Source of the DNA: Symsagittifera roscoffensis
Taxonomy: Eukaryota; Xenacoelomorpha; Acoela; Convolutidae
Assembly: GCF_963678635.1 (NCBI RefSeq)
Contig: NC_087063.1
Span: 73,307,617-73,371,616 of the forward strand
Direction: 5' to 3'
DNA: 64,000 nt
Below the pieces are notes generated by a model. That model saw only the letters and a program-made list of their open reading frames with translations. It had not been told where the DNA came from and did not search any database. Positions 11,601 through 26,600 of this stretch are shown here, piece by piece. Within the stretch, counting starts at the first letter, position 1, and every line of letters starts with the position of its first letter. A program made the translations under genes and the position numbers.

Positions 11601-14600
11601 TTTTCAACCAATCATAATAGTTTGACGTTTCTATTCGTTGTAGGACTTTTGCACAAGATCGAAATCAAAATTAGCAGAATATGAATTGTAGTGGTAAAGC
11701 CAAATTTTAGCGCAGATATATGAACTTTTAGTTTTGGTTTTTCTATTTTCGCTATTATAATGGTATTCTTGAAGATTTTAGTTTTTTCCGATGAATCTTC
11801 GATCTGGAAATCTTTAAAAATTAATGTGTCTGCTGGTTTTTTCGGGAGCATTCGAAACGCAAAAAAAGACCTGAATCTTCTGACTGCAGTTTAAGGTCGA
11901 TTCAAAAGATTTTTGGTTGAAAAAAGACAATCGAAAAAAGTTTTCTTTTTCAAAATTTTTTTCTTCAATTTATTCCCCCCAACTTCTATTTTAAACTAAA
12001 CAGGGATGTATTTAGCGACCTATGTCCAAATGATGCGACCAAATTACGCGCGTTAATTGTCCTAAATCCGCCAAATTAGCAATTTTCAAACCCCATAACT
12101 TTACGAAAAATAATCACAGGTGAAATATCTTTGTAAATTTGAGCTTAGGGCAACAATATCTATAAGATGGTATAAAAAAAATTCGTCAAAATTGGTTAAA
12201 AACGAAGTCGAAAATTTACTTTAAAAAAAAACCACGCCAAGCATAAATATTCCGCACTTTCTTCGAAATTTGGAACCATAAGATGGCATAACACGTTCAG
12301 CAATACCCTTATTAACGCGCGCTAGCAGGCAAACGCCCAGTATGATGGCATATTACGTTAATTGTTGCTCATGACTGAACTAATATAAAACATTAACAAC
12401 AAAACTTTATCAAACAACTGCGGTTTTCGCAAAAAAAACTTTGATAATCTCTATTTGGCGAAAACTTTGCTATTTTATTGCAAGTAATCAACAGAGGCAA
12501 ACCAGCTAGAAAAAAAACTTCACCAAACGCAAAATATCTTTTAAAAATAACCTATTGCTCCCCTCTCACACGCGCGGATGAGACCACAGCAGTTGAAATC
12601 TAGAGAAAAATGGAACAGCTGATAATAGATTCACAGAAATCTGTTTAGTCGACAAAAAATAGTCAAAAACGATCTTTTTGGCATAGAAAAGATAATTTCG
12701 ATTGAACTTTTGACATTTTATAATCAATACACTCTCCGTTGACACATAGTTCACCGTGACACCGTACATTAGGACGAGCTGCAGCCGATCAAAAGATTTG
12801 CAGAAGCAGTTAGTTACAGAAAAACTTGCTAACTTTTACCCAAATTCTCACCGACAACACAGGTGACAACATGGCAGTATCAATCTTTTAAAAATCAAAA
12901 AAGCCAAAAAATCTTGGAGGGAGAATATAACCAAAAACAGCTAGCCAAGAAAAACGCTTTCTCTATCGTAAAGCCAGGGCAAGTATAGAATTTTCTCGTG
13001 AGGGGGTGGGCATATTTTCATAGAGACCCCGTTTTGAAGAATTTTTTGGTGCCTAAGACGAATAAAAAAAGTTAAAAAAGCCGTTTTGGGATTTGAAAGG
13101 ATTTGATCAATAAATCGCGTTTTTTGGCGTGCGATCCTCGATAATTTTTTTATATTGGCGCCGAAGACGCTTTTTAAAACATTTTCGGGTCGGTCGGCCG
13201 GAAATGGATCTCGTAAAATAGTACCAAAGGGGAAAAGGGGTCGTGGAAGGGTCATATCCCTGAGGGAGAGAAGGGCTTCCGCCCCCTCCAAAAACGCCCC
13301 TGCCCATAAACCAGTTGGGTATATGTTAAAGATTTTAAAGAAACTACGAATAGCTTATTTAAGGTTAAAAAATTGTTGTAATAAAAATCAATTCAAAGCA
13401 ATTTTTGAAAAAAAAAGAACAATTTTATTCTCTAACTTGTGTTAAGATCTCCACGTGAAAAATTAGGTTGAAAAAGAAACGTCGCGAACAAAATATGCGT
13501 AAATTCTAAAATTAATCTGAAAATTTTTTGACTTTATCGCGAGGCCAAACTGTGTCTCTGGAACCCAGAGACAAGTCTTTGAACACAATAAAACGTTGTC
13601 GGAACGATCTAAGAGAATGAAAGAACAAAAGAAGAACAAAGCAAGCGTCGTTGTTGCGGAATCCGCTTACAATTCACAAAATGCACAGTTTGGCCGGACA
13701 TCAAGCAGACGAGACTTGAAGCCGAATCGTAAAATAAAGGACTTCAAGCCGAACATTTTCTTAAAAAGTCGCGAAATGTTATTAATTTGAGAACTGTTTT
13801 GAGGAATTTTTCAATTTCATGATCTTTCTCACCAGTTATTTGCTTTGTTACGCTATCAATCGGGAATATCAAACTGGAATAGAAACTTTTTTCCGGGTTA
13901 ACAACTAGTTTAACAAAATCAAACTGGAATATAGACTTTTTTCGGGTTAACAACTAGTTTAGCAAAATCAGTTGAATCACTACTTTTCACTTCTCTTCTT
14001 GTCTTCTATTCACTTCTCTTCTCTTAACATGTTCCAGGTTGCTTCCCCATTGGCCTGAAGGTAAAGCAGTTACCTTTGTGCCCTAAGTTCTGGGATTCGA
14101 GTCGTGGCCGGATCTTGTTTTTATTCAGGATCAAGAAAAAAAACTTCGAGAAAAATGAATTGCTGTTTTTTCGTTTGTTCGCTCAGATTTTGTCGGCTAA
14201 ATTGCCCCTACGGATTTTACTTATGCTGTAGACAATTGTCCTTGTAGTTGCAAGTGCAAATATTGTTCATTCTAATTTCAAGGGGGGACTTCAAAGGTTT
14301 TTTAAATTTTCATAAACACTTTTTTTTCGGTTCAGTTGTTGCCTGCTCAAAGATGGTCGGCTGCGTTGCCACAAAAGGGACTTCATTTTTTTAAATTCAA
14401 ATCAATTTTTTTTCAGTTCAAGTGGTTTCAGCTCAAAGATTGTTGGATTAGTTGCCACATCACGTATTTTTTTTTCTGCAAGCAGTTTTCATTGTAGTTG
14501 CATGTGCAAGTGCTGTTCATTCTAGTTTCAAAGGGACTTAATAATTTGCAAAAATCAAATCATTTTTTTTCGGTTCAAGTGGTTTCAGCTCAAAGATTGT

Positions 14601-17600
14601 TAGCTTAAGAGCCACATCACTGATTTTTCTTGTGCTGTAAACAACTTTCATAGTGCTTGCATGTGCAATAGTTGTCCATTGTTGTTTAAGGTGGGACTTA
14701 AATTTTTTTTCATAAAATCAATTTTTTTCGGCTCAACTTGTGTCTGCTCAAAGATTGACGGCTTTGTTTCTTTTGGTAAATTTTGTTCATTTGTTGCTGA
14801 TTAAAGTGTCTGGCATGTTTGCCTGGAATGAACTTCTATCGAGACATATGAAAGTTTATATGACTTAGTATTTTTCAAAAATATTCATTTTCGGCTTTTT
14901 ATAATTTTATTTTATGTTAGCGTTGTATCGCAAGTGGTGCGAAGCTTCGCCTCTATGTTAAATTGGAGCATCTTTCCTCAGGAAAGGAATGTGTTTTACA
15001 GAATCACACCTATTTATGTTGACTTGCATGCTCATTTTCTGGTAAATTTAAATTTAAACTACTGACAGCTATTTCTGATAATTCGTGGTTGTTTTGACAG
15101 CATATTCTTGTTTTATATTAGTTGTTTTGTACCGACACAAATTTTAAGTGATCATGAACGAAATAATTTATCACTTATGCAGGACTTGTTGATTTTTTAA
15201 ATTTTCAGAGAAATTTTCATTTTTTTGAGCTCAAATTTCATTTGAGCGGTTCAATTTCTTTACGTTTGCGATTAGCCAGCCTTATCAAATCGGAATGTGG
15301 ACTTTTTCGGGTAAACAACTAGTTTAACAGAATAGTTGAATCATTTATGATGCCCACATGCAGCTGACAAGCTCAATTTCCTGAAAGATCAAATTTAGCT
15401 ACTGGGTGGGTACTAGTTGCTACAGGGTAGTTTCAGAGGGGACTTGAACCTTTTTAAAGTTTCTTTTTTAAATATTCAGTTTTTTTCGGCTCAAAATATG
15501 CCCACTCAAGAATTGTTTGGCTTGTTTCCTTTTTGTAAGTTTTGTTCAGTTGCTAATTTGAATTTTAAGTATCTTGCTTGGTATATTTACTTCGAATTCC
15601 TGTTTTCTAATGGGTTTCAACTAAGTAAAAATGGGTTTCAACCAAGTAAAAATGGGTTTCAACCAAGTAAAAGTTAAGAAGCTTTGACCGTTTTTTTTAC
15701 TCAACTAAAAAACTAACGTGCCGATTCTCAGATTAATTGTTCAATAAAGAAAACCGATTTTAGAAATCTTCTCTACTCTACCGGCCACTACCTGCTTTTA
15801 GCAGAAAAAAATTCGGAATGTCAAGTTTTTGAAATTTGACTGTTTTTAAGAAACTTTTTGAGTTTTCTTAAAAACTACCCAAGCAAATCTGCGATGAAAA
15901 TTTCAGTTGAAAGAAGCAATTGTGCAATTTTTTCCTGTGGAATCGATAATTTTTATAAAGGAAAAGTTATGTTTTTGGGAAAAGTCCAAAACTCAAAAAA
16001 TTTCACTTCTCGTTTATTTTAGTAGTAAAACAATAAGGTTTTGAGCTAAGTCCAATTTTTGAAACTATCTATTTCGTCCCACATCAGTATAAGAAATTCA
16101 AATTTAAATACGTACCTCCAGCGTAAGCTAGGCCCTAGGTTTCCTTTATCGAGACATACGAAAACTTTGATTAACCTAGTTTTTTCAACATTGTTTTCCA
16201 CATGATTTTACACAGAGGCGAAGTTGCACTTCGCATACACAATCAAAAAAACATGACCGATAACGCTACTAGGAAAAATTGAATTAGTAAAACTTTGAGT
16301 CTATAAAATTTCTTAAGTGACGCACGCTAATTATGAGTCCACGTAACTGCTAAATGACTCAAGCCAATTATGGCGCACTAGCAGTACCTGTATATTTGAA
16401 AAAAAACGAATTTACCAACTAACATGACTCAATTTATAGAGCGGGCGCATTTTAGCTAGTATACGAAACAGTTCATTAAAAACATTCGACCCTGCCCAGG
16501 TTCAAATTTTCTTATTTTGTTGCGGGTCCACTTCCCAACCTGTACGCTACAAATCCATAATACCTTGAAGCTGAAGTGCTTTTAAGTACTAAAGTAATAC
16601 AATAGTCTCTGTTAATATCCTGAGCATTGGCTGTAATTAATAGCTGTTTATTCATCAAAATGAACACTTTCAAAATGAACACTAATGTTTGCGACTTATG
16701 TTAAAAAAAGAGTTAATGCTATCACACAAGCTTTGCTTGTGTAATAATCATTGTGTTGCATCGCAAGTCGTGCGAGCCTCCCTTTCGACTGTGTAATATT
16801 TTTTCGGCTCACAGATTTTCTGCTTAGTTGCCAATTCGCAGATTTTTCTTGTACTGTAAGCAACTTAAAACTTGAAACATTTATATTTAAAAAAAATCGG
16901 CTGATCTTGTGTCTGATAAAAGATTGTCGGCGTTGTTTCTTCAGAATAATTGTGCCGTTGTTAGTTTAATATTCAATTATTTGGCATGGTTGCCTGGAAT
17001 GAACTTCTATCGAGACATATGAAAGTTTATATGACTTAGTATTTTTCAAAAATATTCATTTTCGGCTTTTTATAATTTTATTTTATGTTAGCGTTGTATC
17101 GCAAGTGGTGCGAAGCTCCGCTTCGCCTCTATGTTAAATTGGAGCATCATTCCTCAAGTAAGGAATGTGTTTTACAGAATCACACCTATTTATGTTGACT
17201 TGCATGCTCATTTTCTGGTAAATTTAAATTTAAACTACCGACAGCTATTTCTGATAATTCGTGGTTGTTTTGACAGCATATTCTTGTTCTATATTAGTTG
17301 TTTTGTACCGACACAATTTTTAAATGATCATGAACGAAATGATTTATCACTTAAGCAGGACTTGTTGATTTTTTAAATTTTCAGAGAAATTTTCATTTTT
17401 TTGAGCTCAAATTTCATTTGAGCGGTTCAATTTCTTTACGTTTGCGATTAGCAAGCGTTATCAAATCGGAATGTGGACTTTTTCGGGTAAACAACTAGTT
17501 TAACAGAATAGTTGAATCATTAATGATGCCCATATGCAGCTGACATAGTCAATTTCCTGAAAGATCAAATTAAGCTACTGGGTGGGTACTAGTTGCTACA

Positions 17601-20600
17601 GGGTAGTTTCAGGGGGGACTTGAACCTTTTTAAAGTTTCTTTTTTAAATAATCAGTTTTTTTCGGCTCAAAATATGCCCACTCAAAAATTGTTTGCCTTG
17701 TTTCCTTTTTGTAAGTTTTGTTCAGTTGCTAATTTGAATTTTAAATATCTTGCTTTGTATATTTACTTCGAATTCCTGTTTTCTAATGGGTTTCAGCTAA
17801 GTAAAAATGGGTTTCAACCAAGTAAAAATGGGTTCAACCAAGTAAAAGTTAAGAAGCTTTGACCGTTTTTTTACTCAACTAAAAAACTACCGTGCCAATT
17901 CTCAGATTAATTGTTCAATAAAGAAAACCGATTTTAGAAATCTTCTCTACTCTACCGGCCACTACCTGCTTTTAGCAGAAAAAAATTCGGAATGTCAAGT
18001 TTTTGAATTTTGACTGTTTTTAAGAAACTTTTTGAGTTTTCTTAAAAACTACCCAAGCAAATCTGCGATGAAAATTTCAGTTGAAAGAAGCATTTGCGCA
18101 ATTTTTTCCTGTGGAATCGATAATTTTTATAAAGCAAAAGTTATGTTTTTGGGAAAAGTCCAAAACTCAAAAAATTTCACTTCTCGTTTATTTTAGTAGT
18201 AAAACAATAAGGTTTTGAGCTAAGTCCAATTTTTAAAACTATCCATTTCGTCCCGCATCAGTATAAGAAATTCAAATTTAAATACGTACCTCCAGCGTAA
18301 GCTAGGCCCTAGGTTTCCTTTATCGAGACATACGAAAACTTTGATTTACCTAGTTTTTTCAACATTGTTTTCCACATGATTTTACACAGAGGCGAAGTTG
18401 CACTTCGCATATACAATCAAAAAAATATGACCGATAACGCTACTAGGAAAAATTGAATGAATAAAACTTTGAGTCTCTAAAATTTCTTAAGTGACGCACG
18501 CTAATTATGAGTCCACATAATTGCTAAATGACGCAAGCCAATTATGGCGCACTAGCAGTACCTGTATATTTGAAAAAAAAAACGAATTTACCAACTAACA
18601 TGACTCAATTTATAGAGCGGGCGCATTTTAGCTAGTATACGAAACAGTTCATTAAAAACATCCGACCCTGCCCAGGTTCAAATTTTCTTATTTTGTTGCG
18701 GGTCCACTTCCCAACCTGTACGCTACAAATCCATAATACCTTGAAGCTGAAGTGCTTTTTAAGTACTAAAGTAATACAATAGGCTTTGTTAATATCCTTA
18801 GCAATGGCTGTACTTAATAGCTGTTTATTGATCAAAATGAACACTTTCAAAATGAACACTAATGTTTGCGACTTATGTTAAAAAAAAAGAGTTAATACTA
18901 TCACACAAACTTTGCTTGTGTAATAATTATTGTGTTGCATCGCAAGTCGTGCGAGCCTCCGCTTCGACTGTGTAATATTTAAAGATTGTCTGCTTAGTTG
19001 CCAATTCGCAGATTTTTCTTGTACTGTAAGCAACTTAAAACTTGAAACATTTATATTAAAAAAAAATCGGCTGATCTTGTGTCTGATAAAAGATTGTCGG
19101 CGTTGTTTCTTCAGAATAATTGTTCCGTTGCTAGTTTAATATTCAATTATTTGGCATGTTTGCCTACAATGAACTTCTATCGTCCCTCTACTTTTGGTAG
19201 TCCTAGTTTTGTTTCAACAATTTTTTTTTTCGTCTCCGTTGTATCGCAAAAGGTGCCAAGCTCAGCTGCGCCTCTGTGTCATAAATGTTGCGCCTCTAAT
19301 CGATATTTTGAAATTACAACATTGTTGAAGGCATTTTTAAGTATAATTTACGCATTTCAATGTCTGATGTAACTAATCGATGCCATTTCCAAGAGGTACA
19401 TTGTTATGTATAACGCTTATTATGGACTGAATTGGCCTAACTTTTAAAAATACCGTTTTACAGAAAAAATTAGTTTTGGGGTGATTGAAAAGTTTACATT
19501 TCGGCCTGAAATCCCCCGGCTTCCAGTCCTGTCGGCCTGTTGTCCTAGACCCAATTTGACCTCGTAATACTAAAAGTCAATGACAAAGTCGTGAAAACAT
19601 TATAAAAAAATAGCCAAATTACAGTTGGAAAGGAGTAATGAACGCAAGGAAACTGAAAAAAAAACTTTCAAAAGCCTTCAACAATTGAATTCCGGAGAAA
19701 AAAAGACGGCCTTAAAGCTCTTCGAATTTGTACAATAATTTATGATGGACACGTTTTTGTTAAAATTGACCCAATTTGAAAAAACTGGATCAGTACATGA
19801 AACATTTATTTCGCTGAGAAATCTGATAATTAATTTCCATTTTCGAAATCAGAAGTCGATCACGTTTTTCGTGGCCTTCACACTTTTGCTCTTCGAAACC
19901 CGAGTTTGCCTTCCTTTTAACTAAGAAATGCAATGAACTTAACAAGAAATTACAATTCAAACTGCGAAAAATCAAAATTGAGCACGAAAAATCTAGTGCT
20001 AAATGCGCATTGAACATCCGTCTTGTAGATTAGGTCTCTCATGTCCTTCCATCTGTCATTTATACCAGAAACGCTTAAAAATCGGCTATGGCCATTCACG
20101 AATAAAGCAGCAAACAGATGCTACGAAATTTCCGAAGTTACAGACCATTCTTATAGCACAAAGCCACCAAATGTGTCATTTTTCTGTGCGAGTTTAGTTG
20201 GAAAAAGTAGAGCTATAATATTACCCTAAGCTTGGTAGATCAGTACAGAAAACATAGCCAATCGAAGATTGGAAAAGAGTAATGAACGCAAGTAAACATG
20301 AATGACACTGAATTCGTTGAAAAATTCTCAACTTTTTAATTTCAAAGAAAAAAATAGATGATCTTTAAGCTCTTTGAATTCCCAGAACGATTTAAAACTG
20401 GCGCTTGTTTCATAAGATGAGCCCAACTAGAGAAAACTGAATCACTAGGTAACGTTTTTATTCCGCTGCGAAATCTTAAAAACAAATTCCACTTTCTAAA
20501 CTGGAAATCGTTCACGTTTTTTTGCGTCATTTTCACGTTCGTATTTGTAGAGTGCTATTTACATCCCCTTCAGCAATGAATTTCATTTGAACTCAAAAAA

Positions 20601-23600
20601 GCATATATACCTAAGTGCATCAATATTTTAAGATTTTTTCCTGAAAAAAATCAACACCTATAAAAGAGTACTCACTACGTTCATTACTCTTAAAAATCGA
20701 AACTCACGTGGAAAACCAAACACTTTATCAAGTCTGAAAGTCTTAAGAATAATAACACAGAGGCGCAAACACTAGTGAAAACATGACAGAAAGCAGTTCT
20801 AGAAACTACATATGCTAATAAATTGCCAATGCGATTTAGCAAAATGGGCACCAAATACAAAGAGATACAATTTTGCAAGTAATAATTTGGATTATAACAA
20901 ACTGAAGGCATCCACACTAACGTTGCATATACAAATCGCAAAGAATAAAACCACATCTTGTATAAATTATGCAGTTTAAAAAATTACGAGATATATTGAG
21001 TTAGAAAATTTCTGAAATCGAGTTTTTATTGAGTTATGTTGCTTGAAACAAATAGGTTTTTTTCGGTTCATTTGATGAAATAAAAATGCATCAACTGTGT
21101 TAACTTATTACTTTTTGAATGTCAAAGCACATGCTATCAAAAAGCTGTAACGGTGCCCAAAAGTGGCACCAATATTCGCGAATTAGGTTCGAAAAAAAAG
21201 AAGGTTCTTAATAATGCACTAAGCTGTGAAAATTTTCAACCAATCAAATTTAACTATTCGAAACTGAGTGATTTACCCGCTTATTTCTTTCACGTTTTTT
21301 AAATACTGAACTCTTATTGACGAACGTACATTTCGGCCATTCACTTCTTCTGTCATGAATGATCCTGTCAACCAAAACAAAATAAATGAAACTGTAAAAA
21401 AATATATATGCTTGAGGTAAATGTAAAGAAAGTGGCCAAGGAAAAGCTCTGCCAGTGTTCATACAGCAGCTTGAGCTGAGCGACCATAAAGATCTTATCT
21501 TTTTAGTATTAGCAGCTAGACAACTCGAACGGTGTAAAAAGCTGTTTTACATAATGGAGTATTGTGATCAGATGATTCGAATTAGGGCAGCAATTGCTTA
21601 TTAAAGTTAACGTGTAAATGAAATCAGATTAACTTTATCAAGTAAACATTGAGTTGGTTGGCCGTTTAAAAAATATTAGGCAAACTAGAAACTTCGTAGA
21701 AGCCAACTATTCAGGATTTGATTCTGCAACCTACCATATGCTAATATAGATTCACAGTTGAAAATATATTCCCCTTTCTTCTTTACAGGGCTCATCTATT
21801 AAAAGAGGCATCAATATAACTTACACCTGTGATCAGTCAACTCCCGAACTGCCGTTCACGGTGGGACAAAACGAACTTGAAGTGGATACATACTACTATC
21901 CTTTCGCCGTAACAGGTAAAAGTTCTTTGAAAATTCGACTCCTTACCTAATGATGTTTCAAAACACACAAAAACTTCTGGATTCAAGATTTGAACTACTA
22001 ACCTGAAAGGTTTCTGAGAAGGATTCGCAGATTCAAATTAACCTTCGTTCAGTAATGTTCATACTTATACAAAAATACTTAAATTTATATACATTAATAT
22101 TTTGTTTCATTGGTATGGTATGCATACTTGCTTATTTTTTTTTGAGTTAGATTGCAATTGAAGTAGTCAAAATCTACTAGATACCTTGAAAAAAAAAAGA
22201 TTCGCAAAGTAGCACTCCTTGCTTGTGCCACCAAAAACTACATCAGTTACCCACACTTATCAAAATGGAAGAAAAACAGACTCTGGGACCAAGAGGCCAT
22301 TACATTCCCCAGTTAAAATATCTCTGTACTTTCTTAATTACTCAGACAAAATAAAATCGGAATAATATGCTTTTTCTCATAATCGATCTAATTCAGCTCG
22401 ATTTGCCTGGTTAAAAATACACAATAACCATCAAATCATTTTTTGAATGAATTATATATCAATATTAAGACCAACAATGGTAAATAGACCAACAACAATG
22501 GTAAATAATCGAATATAGTATAAGTATAGACAGACACAAAAAAAAACAAGCATAACCAACATTCAGGTCAAAAATTGTTAATGAACTGAAGGAGCAAAAA
22601 AAGCTAACACTTTTTCAATCATCGTTAGACTTCGAAGAAAACAAATAAGAAATAATAGCTCAGAGAAACTATTATGATTGAAACTGTTTTGAAAAAAACT
22701 AAACGAAATTGAGAGCATAGCAAACAAGAAGTTTGAAAAAGTGTAAATGAACTAAAGAAGTCGAAAAAACTTATCATTTTAAACCTCTTTCCGTTTCAAA
22801 ATCTTCTATGGTTGACAATTTTTTTTGATAAAACTGAAAAAATCTGTTTTAAACCAATGAAAAAATTAATATCCACTTTCAAAACGTACAGTCGATCACG
22901 TTTTTACGAGTCATTTTACACTTTTGTTTCTAGAGAGCGTAATTTCCTATAGTTCTAGCAAAAATGAATTTGAATAAAAAATTGAAAACTTCAAACTTAA
23001 CACTGAAAACTCAAATTTGAGCGTCAACAGCATTTTTCCTGAAGAGAAAAAGAAAAATCCACTACTTAAATAAACTTCCGTGATAAGTAGGTGGTAATTT
23101 TGATTATATTGCATGTCTTAAATTTCAGAACTATAATGCATAACACAGTCATTTGATTTTCAATCATTGTCATTTCATTTTCAATAGTTTTTGTAAATAC
23201 ATTACTCAGCCAAATGAAATGTTATTAAAAAAAATCAATTTTTACACTTCTTTTGAAAAAAAATTGGCTTATGAAATAAATTATAAATAATGTGCGAAGT
23301 ATAACAAAAACCGATCCAGCTATAGAAAATGAACCTACCACCTATTGTAATAGATCACCTAAACTTCTTCTAAAGTTTAAAACACAATAATAAATGTAGA
23401 ACAAAAGTAAAGTTCGAAAAAACGCAAAGCTGTGATTCACAAAAAAACAATCAACCCAACGGTAAACGTTTTTTGGTGACGTTTACACTTTTGCTGTTCG
23501 TTAATGGAGTCTGTCTTTCTTGTAACAAAGGAAACGAAGTGGATTTTATAAGAAATCAAACGCCAAACCGCTAAAAATTAAAATTGAGCGTGAACAAATT

Positions 23601-26600
23601 TTAAGCCCATTTCCTTTAAAAAAACGAAATCATCAAGATCTATATAAAAGTATTCACTACGTTCATGAATCTTAAAAAGAAATGCAACACGTGCAATTAA
23701 TTGCCTAAGCTAAAAGACCATGAAAGACCATACAAAAAAGTGGCACTAAATTCTTGGACTAAACTACGCTCATTGCGTTGGAAAACAGTGGACTGACAGA
23801 TATACGCTAGCAAGCTCGATTATCGTAAAAAATTAAACTCGCAACGTGTTTCAAACCGCTGATCTCTCAACTGCTAGTCTTTCATAGCCAGCAGAAATAA
23901 ACAATATTCAATATCATTTGAGCAGAATACAGATAAATTAAACACGGAAACATGCGACTTAGAATGGAAAAAACGGATCCCGTATTATGACACGTTTTCT
24001 TGTGTAACAATCCACTTCTGGAAGCCGAAGTAATAATCATTTTCTACTCCAATTGTAATTTTGATATTGGCGTACCTTGCATTCGATTTGTCAAATGAAT
24101 TTGAAGGTAGACTTGACTTATAAGCAAATCAACAGTCAAACCACAAACAATATGAACATGAACAAAAATTAAAAATTTTTTCCTAAAGCATCCGCACGAA
24201 CTAAAAAGTGAACACTCGTAAGAATAGGTAAGAGAAATTCAAACAACGCTAGAGGCTCATGTCTATTTATAACCTAGCAGCGTTAGCTTAAGTCATTCGT
24301 CAAACTAATCAAGCCCCTATTTAGGGCATAACTTTGAGTTCGAATTTCAAGAACACGTTTTCTCATAAGCTGAACCAAATTGACACGAACACGTTAGAGA
24401 TTTCAAGTTATACTCGTTTTGATTGGATCATTTATATATAGAGGCTAGGCCGCACTTCTAAAATAAAAGCGATAAAAGAAACGCTCAAATGTAACTCTGA
24501 ACAACATCAAAACTAACTAAAACGGCAAGAAAATAAAGAAACATAGCCAACTGACAGTTGGAAAAGAGTAATGAACTCAAGTTAAAAAAAAATGACTTTT
24601 TGGACAACCTTCAACTTATGATTGGTGCTTTTCTGATAAAATTAACCCAATTTGAGAAAACTGGATCAATAGGGAATGTTCTCAATTTGCTGGCAAACTA
24701 CTTGCAATAGAACACACAGCATGAAAAAAATAGGAGACAGAAATTATGACGAAAACCGCTAAATAGAAAAAAAAAGTTTTTGAAAATGTCGAGAAAAGCT
24801 AGATCTGCCAAAATATACATTTCTGTCTAAATTTGTCCGGAAAAAATTTCATTGTTTAAGAAGCCGAACAAAACCAATGAAAAATAAAATTCCATCGAAA
24901 CAAAACTTACGAGGCTGTAACAAAGCTAACAACTATTGAGCAGATACCCGAAAAGCCAAAAAAATGTTTTAAACTAAACAATATATTACCTCCTCAAAAG
25001 AGTTATACACAAAAGAAACTTGTTCCGCTCATCCAACGGAGCAATATGATGCCACAGAGCGGATTAATTATAAACCTGAATTTTTTAAGCCGACAAAAAC
25101 AAACAAGGAAAAACAACACTAAAACTCGTCCAGAAACAATCGAAGGCTTTAAATGAAAATCAAAAAACACTTCGCTAGCGGCAACTTTGCTAAAAAATCT
25201 CCCGTAGGACCGTAGGCGAAAATTCCCGTAGAACAAAAAACATAATTTTTGACATAAAAACACTATAATTTCTATTCTAAAATTTTTCAAATTTTTTGTG
25301 CGATCCAAAGGGGAGCATAAAAATTATGTTTCCCTTGAAACGACTCACAATTAGACAACTAAGCCGATAAAATATAAGCCAAAATCACTTGGACAGAACA
25401 CAAGTTTTAAGCGATGACAATGTACGAATTCAAGGTTAGTAAAAACACAAACCCTACAATTATATCAAAACACTAAAAAACAACTACATGTAAATTGCGC
25501 ACAACAATAAAAAAAACAATTCTAAGAAGTGGCATCTAAGATGACAACAATCGGCCGACACTTTGAACCGGACCATTTCCTGTTTGTTTAAGTCAATTTG
25601 AAAAAAAAAGAAATTTACCAACTAACATGCCTCAATTTATAAAGCGGACGCATTTTAACTGGTATACGAAAAAGTTCATTAAAAACATCCGACCCGGTCC
25701 ACGTTCGAAGCCTCTTATTTTGTTGCGGGTCTCCTTCACTACCTCTACGCTTCAGATCTATGATACCTTGAAGCTAAAGTGCTATTTGTAATATAATAGT
25801 GTGTTCTTTCAAAATGAACACATTTTGTCGCAACAATATTTGCGTCGTAATAATATTTGCGACTTAGGTTGGAAGAAAAAAGAATTCATACTATAACACA
25901 AGCTTTGCTTGTGTAAACAAAAGCTACCAACAAAGCAGCTTCATTTGCTATTAACGTGCCTATGTTACGCAGCAAACGTGCCACTAAATAAAAAATGAAA
26001 CATTTCCAATGCTCTGAATTTGCATTTCCGACCTGTAGGTTAATAATATCACGTTCTCGCATCAGCACCAGAGTCGCTTGGACTTGGAAGTAAACCAACA
26101 CTAGTCGTTATTAAAACTGAAATAGATCCTACTAAATTGCTTATGGTTGAAAATGCACCAAGCGGGTAAACAATTGAGCATTTTATTTGCGACTTCGGCT
26201 GGAAAAGTTGAATCGTAGTATTACACTCCGCCTAGCTTGTGTAAAAACATAATTCAAGTCTTTCAGTGAATTGTTGAAAACTAGCTTGCCTATTAATCTC
26301 AATCGCCAATCCCTTGCATATTAAGCTTTATAAGCTTGCCTATTAACATGCATATTAAGCGCAACCACCAGAACTGTTCAAAAAAGATTGTTAGATTAGA
26401 ATATCTTTAAATTTGAGCACAAGGCGTCGATAATTTCAAAGTAGTATAAAAAAAATCCTTCAAAAAATTTATTTCAAATTAACTTGCACCAAACGTAGCA
26501 CTAAAATGTGCAGCTTAACTTGGAAAACGTTGACCTGATCGTACCACAGTATGCTTGCAATCTGACTTGTTTAATCAGCACTACTTAACTGATACACTGT

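Noticed and set aside
12941-13445. Overlapping open frames on both strands
   Set aside because: Within and just beyond an old hAT MITE; open because the region is GC-rich.
13596-13790. Basic 64-codon open frame, plus strand
   Set aside because: Lys/Arg-rich low-complexity peptide with no neighbours, splice sites or similarity that would support a gene.
20003-20229. Two overlapping open frames of about 60 codons
   Set aside because: Slightly GC-richer than the surroundings, but no splice sites in consistent phase and no recognisable motif; possibly part of an unplaced repeat.
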